DNA of 64,000 nucleotides from Arthrobacter sp. B2a2-09. Its GTDB lineage: Bacteria > Actinomycetota > Actinomycetes > Actinomycetales > Micrococcaceae. Of this stretch, positions 24,922 through 31,748 are shown in pieces. The stretch is taken from assembly GCF_027587375.1 (NCBI RefSeq), contig NZ_JAMXIC010000001.1:310001-374000 (forward strand), written 5' to 3'. Position 1 is the stretch's first letter, and every line of letters starts with the position of its first letter. The notes under the pieces were generated by a model. The model ran no database searches and was not told the DNA's origin. It saw only the letters and a program-made list of their open reading frames with translations. A program made the position numbers and the translations under genes.

Positions 24922-25908
24922 GTGGCTGAAACGCTGGCCCTGGGCAGGGATTATCCGCTCATACGAGACGTCGAGTCCCCGCTCACGGGAGATATGCTGC
25001 GCCCACTTGACCCGCGCTGTCGAGTAGTACAGTTCCGCCGGGCACTCACCGAAACCGACTACAGGGTGCTTGCAGAGTGGATTGCACAATATCCCTCGGT
25101 CAGCCTTCGAGCATACAGTTCCAGCGACGGTTCCATCCGCGACCTAGACTTCCTCAGGTTCTTCCCGAACCTTGACAAGTTCTCGGCTGATGCGCTCTAC
25201 CACTCACTCGAGTCAATCGAAGGTCTTGGTTACCTCCCGTCGTCGGCCACGATGATCGGACTCGGACAGACGAAAAAGAAACTTTCACTCAAACCTTTGG
25301 GGCGCTTCACCAGCCTCCAACGGCTCTACCTCGAGGGCCAGACGAAAGACATCGATACTATCTCCGGGCTTCGGACCTTGCGGAGCATCACCCTCCGATC
25401 AATCACTTTGCCCGACCTGTCAATCCTTCAGCCTCTTGCGCAACTACGAGCGCTAGACCTCAAGCTCGGTGGCACGCGCGATCTCGCCCTCCTCCCCACC
25501 ATCGGGCGGCTTGACTATCTAGAACTATGGATGGTCAGAGGCCTAAGTGATCTCTCGCCTGTCGCCGAACTGAAGCATCTCCGCTACCTCTTCCTCCAGT
25601 CCCTGAAGCAGGTCACACAACTTCCTGATCTCACGCGCCTTTCCAAGCTGGAGACAGTTTGGCTCGAAACCATGAAGGGGCTCACCGATCTGTCGCCCCT
25701 GCTGACTGCACCGTCTCTTCGCCGCGTCGCGGTTTTCGACATGGCCCATCTGCAGCCAGAGGATGTGGGTGTCTTGGCCGGCCACAGGCGGCTTGAACAA
25801 CTCAGAGTCGGACTGGGGAGCAACCGGAAGAACGACGCTGCCAGGAAGCTCGTCCCACTGCCGGCCGGCGAAGGCTGGGAGAAACCAGAAAGCGTTCGCG
25901 GGGACTGA
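24922..25908 (+). CDS. Leucine-rich-repeat protein, transposon cargo
   Basis: 328 residues from GTG 24922. From about residue 110 to 300 there are eight or so repeats of 21-24 residues with the pattern L-x-x-L-x-x-L-x-L (for example L-G-R-F-T-S-L-Q-R-L-Y-L and L-A-Q-L-R-A-L-D-L-K-L), giving a curved LRR solenoid. The first 100 residues form an unassigned domain. No signal peptide, membrane segment or nuclease motif is seen, so it is a soluble, probably protein-binding molecule. As the sole cargo it may confer defence, immunity or a host-interaction trait; no function can be assigned. Confidence 0.75.
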   Translation: MAETLALGRDYPLIRDVESPLTGDMLRPLDPRCRVVQFRRALTETDYRVLAEWIAQYPSVSLRAYSSSDGSIRDLDFLRFFPNLDKFSADALYHSLESIEGLGYLPSSATMIGLGQTKKKLSLKPLGRFTSLQRLYLEGQTKDIDTISGLRTLRSITLRSITLPDLSILQPLAQLRALDLKLGGTRDLALLPTIGRLDYLELWMVRGLSDLSPVAELKHLRYLFLQSLKQVTQLPDLTRLSKLETVWLETMKGLTDLSPLLTAPSLRRVAVFDMAHLQPEDVGVLAGHRRLEQLRVGLGSNRKNDAARKLVPLPAGEGWEKPESVRGD

Positions 25909-25962
25909 GTCCGAGAATGCGTCGATGAGCGTCGATACCGCGCAGGTCGGGATTAAACGATT

Positions 25963-26066
25963 TGGGTCAACTCAAGTGAGACAAAGCAGGGGAAACGTGT
26001 CTCACTTGAGTTGACCCAACCGCGCATTTCCTGGGCGACGTGGTTCAACTTATTTGAGACGGGACA
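25963..26066 (-). repeat. Right-end binding repeats of the transposon
   Basis: Units related to the left-end sites occur at 25963-25982 and 26041-26060 on the minus strand, plus one on the plus strand at 25999-26018. The first and third are exact inverted copies (20 bases, 16-base spacer) and can form a strong hairpin that may also terminate the cargo transcript. The terminus itself reads TGTCCC from 26066 leftwards. Confidence 0.85.
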
Positions 26067-26071
26067 GCGCC
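26067..26071. repeat. 5-bp target site duplication, right
   Basis: GCGCC immediately after the terminal GGGACA of the transposon, identical to 19844-19848. Confidence 0.9.
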
Positions 26072-26470
26072 GTCCCGCCGAAAACTGCTCTGACCTGCGG
26101 CAATGTCCGTTTTTGGCCGCAGCGATCCACGACCTGGAGGCTTGAGACTGAGGCGTTGGATGCGCCGACGTAATGTCGTTTCGCCCGAAGAAACAGACCC
26201 CTGTGGCGCGCCATGGCGACAAGGGGTGCCTCATGGTCAACGGTGAGCGCCTCCAGTGTCGGTTGGAGCGAAATTTAAACGAATGGTTCTCGTTTTTGCT
26301 TGCGCTCCGAAGGTCTCGAGTTCATAATAAATGAACCCTATTCATTTTGTGATGCACATCTCAATGCAGTGTTTGCGATTGAACGGTCCAGGCCGGAACC
26401 CCTCCCTCATGCCCGCCAGGACTATACGTCTCCGCGCAGGAACCTCTGTTTCTCTAGAAAGGCCCCTAAC
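26072..26470. other. 400-base region upstream of the NCS1 permease
   Basis: No supported gene; the short frames here lack ribosome sites. The segment was continuous with the dif-like region before the transposon inserted. Its distal half should hold the permease promoter; AGAAAGG at 26456-26462 is the ribosome site. Confidence 0.4.
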
Positions 26471-28000
26471 ATGAGCCAAACCGCTAACCAAGGTCCACCG
26501 TCAGGCGCTCCGGTCCCGGTGAAGCCGCTACCGGGCAGTGTCGCCCCTCTCCCCCTGCCTGAGGCGACGTCGACAGCTCCCCGGGTCGCGAGAGGAATGG
26601 AAAAGAGGTCGATTGATTGGGTCCCGAACAATGAGCGGCACGGTAAGCTGCGCGGAGTCGGGGCCATCTGGTTCGTCGGAAACATCAACCTGACCGCGAT
26701 GGCGACGGGAACAGCTGCGCTTGCAGTGGGAGCCGGATTGATGTGGACGATCATAGCAACCGTGCTCGGCTCTCTCTTCGGCACGTTCTTCATGGCCTTC
26801 CACAGCGCGCAAGGCCCCCAGCTTGGGCTACCGCAACTAGTGCAGTCGCGTCCTCAGTTCGGATACATCGGTGCAGCCATCACGGTCTTCATCGCTGCCT
26901 TGGTCAACTACGTCACCTTCAACACGAGCGACGCGCTGCTGTCCGGCTCTGCGACGAATCTGCTTTTCGCGGTGCCGCCTCGGATCGGTTACACGGTCGC
27001 CGCCGTCCTTGCTGCCATGCTTGCCCTCTTCGGCTACGACTGGATCCACAGGGTGAACAAGTGGCTGACCTTTCCGCTGATCGGTCTCATGGGCACCCTG
27101 ACCGTGGCCGCATTGACCAATGGTGCGCTCCCGATCGGCGCCTTCGAACTCGGTGCTTTTAACGGCCCGGCGTTCATGACAGTCTTCGTCATTATGGCCG
27201 GATTCCAGCTCGGCTGGGCGCCCTACGTGTCTGACTACTCCCGCTACCTTCCCTCGTCGATCGGCGTCAAGGCGAGCTTCTGGTGGACCTACCTGCCGAG
27301 CGCGATCTCCGGTATCTGGGTGTTTGTGCTCGGTGCAATCATGGCGGCCGCATCGCCCGACGCCGATCCGGTGACCGGATTCCTTGCCGCCGCGGTGAAC
27401 TTTGGCGGCCCCGTCTTCGGCTGGATCGTGATCGCAGCCCTGCTCGTCGGCCTGCTCTCAGTCATGGGCATCAACCAGTACGGCGGCAGCCTCACGATGA
27501 TCTCGATCCTGGACTCGTTCCGGCCTGTCAAGCCGACCCTGAAGCTTCGGGCCATCACGATTGGGCTGATGTTCGTGCTGGTGTTCGTCATCTCGCAGGT
27601 GGTCGGGATCGACGGGTTCAACGCCTTCTACGGCAATGTGTTGATCTTCATCGCCTACGTCTTCACGCCGTGGACCGCCATCAACCTTGTCGACTTCTTC
27701 TTCGTGCGTAAGGGCAAGTACGTCATTGGCGAGATCTTCAACCCCGGCGGTATCTACGGTCGATGGGGCTGGCGCGGCACCACTGCATACGTCGTCGGCA
27801 TCGCCGCCATGATCCCGTTCATGGTCACGGCTCCGTTCGTGGGCTCGATCGCCCAGGGGCTGGGCAGCGTCGACTACTCGATCTTCGTCGGGCTGCCCGT
27901 CGCCGGCATCCTTTACTTCGTGCTGTGCCGCAGCCTCGACCTCGACAAGGAACGGCGGATGGTGGACGCCGAGGGACTGCTCCTGCATGACAAGCACTGA
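26471..28000 (+). CDS. NCS1 family purine/cytosine permease
   Basis: 509 residues from ATG 26471 (AGAAAGG eight bases upstream; the frame is open further left). About twelve membrane helices follow a 70-residue hydrophilic N-terminus that ends in W-V-P-N-N-E-R-H-G. The segments S-R-P-Q-F-G-Y-I-G-A and Y-V-S-D-Y-S-R-Y-L-P are characteristic of cytosine/purine permeases of the CodB type. It would import a nucleobase or related compound with a cation. It stands alone, with no catabolic partner beside it, so the substrate is open. Confidence 0.88.
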   Translation: MSQTANQGPPSGAPVPVKPLPGSVAPLPLPEATSTAPRVARGMEKRSIDWVPNNERHGKLRGVGAIWFVGNINLTAMATGTAALAVGAGLMWTIIATVLGSLFGTFFMAFHSAQGPQLGLPQLVQSRPQFGYIGAAITVFIAALVNYVTFNTSDALLSGSATNLLFAVPPRIGYTVAAVLAAMLALFGYDWIHRVNKWLTFPLIGLMGTLTVAALTNGALPIGAFELGAFNGPAFMTVFVIMAGFQLGWAPYVSDYSRYLPSSIGVKASFWWTYLPSAISGIWVFVLGAIMAAASPDADPVTGFLAAAVNFGGPVFGWIVIAALLVGLLSVMGINQYGGSLTMISILDSFRPVKPTLKLRAITIGLMFVLVFVISQVVGIDGFNAFYGNVLIFIAYVFTPWTAINLVDFFFVRKGKYVIGEIFNPGGIYGRWGWRGTTAYVVGIAAMIPFMVTAPFVGSIAQGLGSVDYSIFVGLPVAGILYFVLCRSLDLDKERRMVDAEGLLLHDKH

Positions 28001-28005
28001 TCGGA

Positions 28006-28045
28006 GCGGAGTCATGGGGGGGCTCGAACGACCCCCCGACTCCGC
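28006..28045 (+). terminator. Hairpin after the NCS1 permease
   Basis: Outer arms GCGGAGTC / GACTCCGC and inner arms of six G and six C form a very stable stem directly after the stop codon. There is no T-run, so termination may need a factor. Confidence 0.55.
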
Positions 28046-28173
28046 GATCGGGTAGTCCCCGGTATCGGTCTCGAGAAGTGGCATGGTCCACCCCCGCCGT
28101 CGAACGCTAAATACTGCCCAGTCCGTTCCATCGCTGTTCGATCATGACGGCGACTCCGTGCGACGATAACCGG

Positions 28174-29040
28174 ATGGAACAGACACCGGATGTACTCCGC
28201 TATGCCGCCTTTACCGTCACGCCCGACGGCGGAAATCCGGCGGGCGTCGTCCTCGACGCAAGCAGCCTCGACGACGCCGGGATGCAGGCCATCGCTGCTG
28301 ACATCGGTTACGCGGAAACGGTCTTTGTCACCGAGAAGGGTGTTGACGGGGACGCCCGCCGAAACCGTGTGCGGTACTTCTCCCCCATCGCCGAGGTGCC
28401 GTTTTGCGGCCATGCCACTATCGCTTTGGCTGTCGCGCTGTCAGGGCGTGATGGTGCGGGAACCTTTGTGTTCGATACGGAGGTAGGGCCCGTTGTGATT
28501 GAGACTGCAGGTCGCGGCGCTACGGTTACGGCAAGCTTCACGAGCGTGGAGCCCCGAGTTGCCGAGTTCGCGGACGGTGTTCTGGACTCCCTGCTCGGAT
28601 TGCTCGGCGTGGGCCAAAGCGAACTGCACCCGGGCTACCCTCCGATGGTTGCTTTTGCCGGAAACTGGCACCCCATTCTTGTCTTCGCCGAACGGAAGAC
28701 CTTTGACTCGTTCGTTTTCGACCCGGATGCCATGCGTGCGCTGATGGATGCCCAGGGTTGGGCCGGCACCGTAACGACGCTCTGCGAGATCGGTACCGGC
28801 GAGTTCGACTCTCGCAACCTTTTCCCTGTGGGAACCATCACTGAAGATCCGGCGACGGGTTCGGCTGCCGCGGCCTTCGGCGCATACCTCAGGTTGCTTT
28901 CGCTCGTGGAGACGCCAAGCCGGGTCATTGTCCATCAAGGTAGCCACGTCGGCCGCGCAAGTGTCCTTACTGTCGACATTCCTCCGCTGGGCGGGATTGT
29001 CGTGAGCGGTGAAGCCGTGGAGATTGCTGAACCCTCGTAA
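28174..29040 (+). CDS. PhzF family isomerase/epimerase-like protein
   Basis: 288 residues from the ATG at 28174; the frame also starts at 28144, and neither has a clear ribosome site, but the family N-terminus (R-Y-A-A-F-T-V-T-P-D-G-G-N-P-A-G-V-V) begins here. The catalytic glutamate is in G-Y-A-E-T-V-F, with G-H-A-T-I-A, P-V-G and D-P-A-T-G-S-A-A following. PhzF relatives isomerise trans-2,3-dihydro-3-hydroxyanthranilate in phenazine synthesis, but most, including lone genes like this, have no known substrate. No phenazine genes are nearby. Confidence 0.88.
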   Translation: MEQTPDVLRYAAFTVTPDGGNPAGVVLDASSLDDAGMQAIAADIGYAETVFVTEKGVDGDARRNRVRYFSPIAEVPFCGHATIALAVALSGRDGAGTFVFDTEVGPVVIETAGRGATVTASFTSVEPRVAEFADGVLDSLLGLLGVGQSELHPGYPPMVAFAGNWHPILVFAERKTFDSFVFDPDAMRALMDAQGWAGTVTTLCEIGTGEFDSRNLFPVGTITEDPATGSAAAAFGAYLRLLSLVETPSRVIVHQGSHVGRASVLTVDIPPLGGIVVSGEAVEIAEPS

Positions 29041-29070
29041 CCCGCCACCTGTCTAGGCCCGGCAAATATA

Positions 29071-29106
29071 GATAGTAAGGCAACCTTTTCAGTTTGCCTT
29101 ACTATC
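29071..29106. promoter_or_regulatory. Probable MarR operator: 13-bp inverted repeat
   Basis: GATAGTAAGGCAA (29071-29083) and its exact complement (29094-29106) with a 10-base spacer lie 16 bases before the marR start. Position and perfect symmetry fit autoregulation. An iron-box-like AAGGCAACCTT core is noticeable but does not match the DtxR consensus well. Confidence 0.65.
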
Positions 29107-29122
29107 TGGTAGCGTCGTCGTC

Positions 29123-29572
29123 ATGAACCCTCACCCGGATGCAGACGCGGCGGGCATGCTCGAAGCTGCCGCCGAGCTTCGTGTCCTTATTGGCCAGTTG
29201 ACTCGGCGGCTGCGTGAGCAGTCCCAAGTGGACAACCTGACGAATGCGCAAAAGGCTGTGTTGATCCACTTGGAGCGCGACGGCCGGGCCACGTTGTCAG
29301 CGCTGGCCCGCGCGGAGGGAATGCGGCCCCAGTCCATGGGAGCCATCATCTCCGCCCTTTCGAGCGCAGGACTTGTTGAGAGCGGCCCTGATCCGGCCGA
29401 TGGCCGTCAGAGGATCCTGTCCCTCACAACTGAAGCCCGGGAGAGCATCAGCGCTAGCCGAGCTGCCAAGGCTGATTGGCTTTACCGCACCATCCAGTCC
29501 AAACTCACGCCGGACGAGCGGGAACGGTTGCCCGGCACCATTCACCTACTCAAACGCCTTTTGGAGCCGTGA
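29123..29572 (+). CDS. MarR family transcriptional regulator
   Basis: 149 residues with the winged-helix core: L-T-N-A-Q-K-A-V-L-I-H-L, the recognition helix R-A-E-G-M-R-P-Q-S-M-G-A-I-I-S-A-L, and the wing S-G-P-D-P-A-D-G-R-Q-R. It leads a three-gene operon with an isochorismatase-like hydrolase (5 bases downstream) and an MFS exporter. It therefore probably represses both until an aromatic or antimicrobial ligand binds. An inverted repeat stands just upstream of the start. Confidence 0.92.
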   Translation: MNPHPDADAAGMLEAAAELRVLIGQLTRRLREQSQVDNLTNAQKAVLIHLERDGRATLSALARAEGMRPQSMGAIISALSSAGLVESGPDPADGRQRILSLTTEARESISASRAAKADWLYRTIQSKLTPDERERLPGTIHLLKRLLEP

Positions 29573-29577
29573 TACAC

Positions 29578-30144
29578 ATGACCATCACCACGTTGGACCC
29601 GCAGACCGCCCTGATCATTGTTGACCTTCAGCAGGGAATAGTTGCCGCCCCGAAAGCTCATCCACTCGAGCCAATCGTGCGGAATTCCGCGGCACTGGCG
29701 GATGCATTCCGTAGCTACGGACTGCCCGTGGTGCTGGTCAACGTCACCGGCGGTGCTCCGGGCCGGACAGATCAAAGCAGCGGCTCGGGAAGGGCGTTCC
29801 CCGCCGATTTCGCCGAACTGCTGCCTGAACTGAACCCGCAACCAAGCGATCACCTTGTGACGAAGAAGACGTGGGGAGCCTTCACCAACACGGGCCTTGG
29901 CGCACTCCTGGAAGACCTTGGTGTAACCCAGGTGGTGCTGACCGGTGTCGCCACCAGCATCGGGGTGGAATCCACCGCGCGGAGCGCCCACGAAGCCTGC
30001 CTCAATGTCACCCTCGCCCTCGACGCGATGACCGATTTGAATTTGACCGCCCACGAAAACTCCGTCACGAGGATTTTTCCCCGACTGGGCGAGACCGGAA
30101 CGACGCAAGAAATCCTGGACGTGCTCGAAGCCACCCGGTCGTGA
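29578..30144 (+). CDS. Isochorismatase-like hydrolase lacking the canonical catalytic Cys
   Basis: 188 residues from ATG 29578, five bases after marR. The cysteine-hydrolase fold landmarks are present: A-L-I-I-V-D-L-Q-Q-G (catalytic Asp) and V-T-K-K-T-W-G-A-F (catalytic Lys). The nucleophile motif, normally G-V-x-T-x-x-C-V-E-S-T, reads G-V-A-T-S-I-G-V-E-S-T, with glycine at the cysteine position. Such Cys-less members form a common subgroup of unknown activity. It may bind rather than hydrolyse its ligand. Overlaps the MFS start by GTGA. Confidence 0.85.
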   Translation: MTITTLDPQTALIIVDLQQGIVAAPKAHPLEPIVRNSAALADAFRSYGLPVVLVNVTGGAPGRTDQSSGSGRAFPADFAELLPELNPQPSDHLVTKKTWGAFTNTGLGALLEDLGVTQVVLTGVATSIGVESTARSAHEACLNVTLALDAMTDLNLTAHENSVTRIFPRLGETGTTQEILDVLEATRS

Positions 30145-31619
30145 CCGCGCGGGACGCCGCCCTACCATCGAGTCCGTCAGCTGGCACGGGCAACCGAGGG
30201 CTGACTCCCCCGCGGAACGCGGCCGGCGCTCCGGCTTCCGAGCAAAGAAATCAGCCCTCGAACCCGCTGGGCTGGAGATTCACAGCACCGCTGCTGCTTG
30301 GCTCCACCCTGAACCCGATCAACAGCTCGATGATCGCCACCGCGCTGGTGGGCATCGGGGCTGACTTTCGCTCGAGTCCGGGCGCCACCGCCGGGCTCAT
30401 CTCCGTGCTGTATCTATGCAGCGCAGTGGCCCAACCGACCATGGGGAAACTCTCGGTCCTCTTCGGGCCCAGGCGCGTATTCCTCTCCGGCGTCGCCGTC
30501 CTTCTGCTGGCTGGAGTCGTCGGAGTGCTGGCTCCGAACCTGGGCGTGCTGCTCGTTTCGCGGGCCCTCATCGGCATTGGGACTTCAGCGTGCTACCCGA
30601 CGGCGATGGCGCTGGTCCGCCGGCGAGCCGACGAGTCCGGCATCGGCGTACCGGGCCGCGTCCTCGGCAACTTTTCGATCGCCGCCCAAGTGACCGCCGT
30701 CGTCGGCTTGCCCCTTGGTGGAGTGCTGGCCGGCTCGTTCGGCTGGCGGGCCCTGTTCGCAGTCAACATACCGCTGGCCCTTGTGGCCTTCACCTTCACT
30801 TTGATCGGCGTGGCAAAGGACGCGCCGGTTCAAAGGCAAGGCCTGGGCAGCCTGCTCACAATGCTGGACCTGCCGGGGATCGGCCTGTTCGCTGGTGCGA
30901 TCATCTCGCTGCTGGTGTTCCTTTCGGCGCTGACGACGCCGGCCTGGTGGCTTGCCGTGCTGGCTGTTGTGCTGGCGGGGACGCTGCTGTTGCGGGAACG
31001 GCACGCGCGCAGTCCGCTGATCGACGTCCGGATGCTGGGAAGGAACGGACCCCTGCAGCGTACCTACCTGCGTTCGATCCTGGCCGCACTGGCCACATAT
31101 GCCTCGATGTACGGGGCCAGCCAGTGGATGGAACAAAGCATGGGGCTGAACGCGGCGATGGTAGGGCTGATTCTGATTCCGCTGAGCCTGCTGAGCATCG
31201 TCGTCGCGCGGGTCGTCTCGGGTCGAGCCTGGGTCCGTTGGCCGTTGATCCTCGCAGGCGTCGCTTTGGCCCTCTCCGCGGGGGTGATGCTGCTGGCAAA
31301 CCACGGCTCCGGCGTCGCGCTGCTGATCGGAATGACCCTTCTGCTGGGCCTGACCAACGGTTTTAGCAGTTTTGCCAATCAGGCGGCGCTGTACCTGCAA
31401 ACGACTGCTGCGGAGATCGCGGTTGCCTCGGGCTTGCTGCGGACGTCAATGTACTTGGGCGCGATCGGATCCTCCAGCCTCATCGGCATCGCTTTCGGAC
31501 CGTCCGCCACCGACGCGGGTTTCCACACTTTGGCTTGGATTCTGGTCGCCATCGGTGCATCCATGGTCGTCCTGACGGTGTTTGACCGCAGCGTTCCGGC
31601 CGTCGCCGCCGAGCATTGA
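30141..31619 (+). CDS. MFS transporter (drug:H+ antiporter type)
   Basis: 492 residues from GTG 30141, which overlaps the preceding stop; the ORF opens further left only as a shadow. After a 40-residue soluble N-terminus there are about fourteen hydrophobic segments. The early N-P-I-N-S-S-M-I-A-T-A-L and the loop G-P-R-R-V-F are typical of DHA-type multidrug exporters. Co-transcription with MarR suggests efflux of the compound that MarR senses. Confidence 0.88.
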   Translation: MTARDAALPSSPSAGTGNRGLTPPRNAAGAPASEQRNQPSNPLGWRFTAPLLLGSTLNPINSSMIATALVGIGADFRSSPGATAGLISVLYLCSAVAQPTMGKLSVLFGPRRVFLSGVAVLLLAGVVGVLAPNLGVLLVSRALIGIGTSACYPTAMALVRRRADESGIGVPGRVLGNFSIAAQVTAVVGLPLGGVLAGSFGWRALFAVNIPLALVAFTFTLIGVAKDAPVQRQGLGSLLTMLDLPGIGLFAGAIISLLVFLSALTTPAWWLAVLAVVLAGTLLLRERHARSPLIDVRMLGRNGPLQRTYLRSILAALATYASMYGASQWMEQSMGLNAAMVGLILIPLSLLSIVVARVVSGRAWVRWPLILAGVALALSAGVMLLANHGSGVALLIGMTLLLGLTNGFSSFANQAALYLQTTAAEIAVASGLLRTSMYLGAIGSSSLIGIAFGPSATDAGFHTLAWILVAIGASMVVLTVFDRSVPAVAAEH

Positions 31620-31648
31620 GCCCGACGGCGCAGCGCCGCTCGCGCGAC

Positions 31649-31675
31649 GGCGTCCAGCACGAGCAAATGGACGCC
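31649..31675. terminator. Weak hairpin after the MFS gene
   Basis: GGCGTCCA / TGGACGCC with an 11-base loop, 30 bases after the stop; no T-run. Confidence 0.35.
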
Positions 31676-31748
31676 ATCCTTGTCACGCTTCAGCTAGTCT
31701 CTTAGCCTTTCCTCATAGGTGAAGACCGCGCGTCGGAGATTCAGGTTG

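Larger units (their letters stand above)
19849..26066 (+). mobile_element. Tn7-like transposon, 6218 bp (tnsA-tnsB-tnsC-tniQ plus LRR cargo)
   Basis: Left end TGTCCTGTCTCATCTAACGT and right end (minus strand) TGTCCCGTCTCAAATAAGTT share 15 of 20 bases, both ends carry further GTCTCA-type binding repeats, and both flanks show the duplication GCGCC. Inside, four overlapping transposition genes are followed by one cargo gene. The organisation is heteromeric (TnsA endonuclease with TnsB DDE transposase), so cut-and-paste movement like Tn7 is expected. No resolvase, no CRISPR effector and no second TniQ were found. Intact ends and open frames suggest it is recent and possibly still active. Confidence 0.93.
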
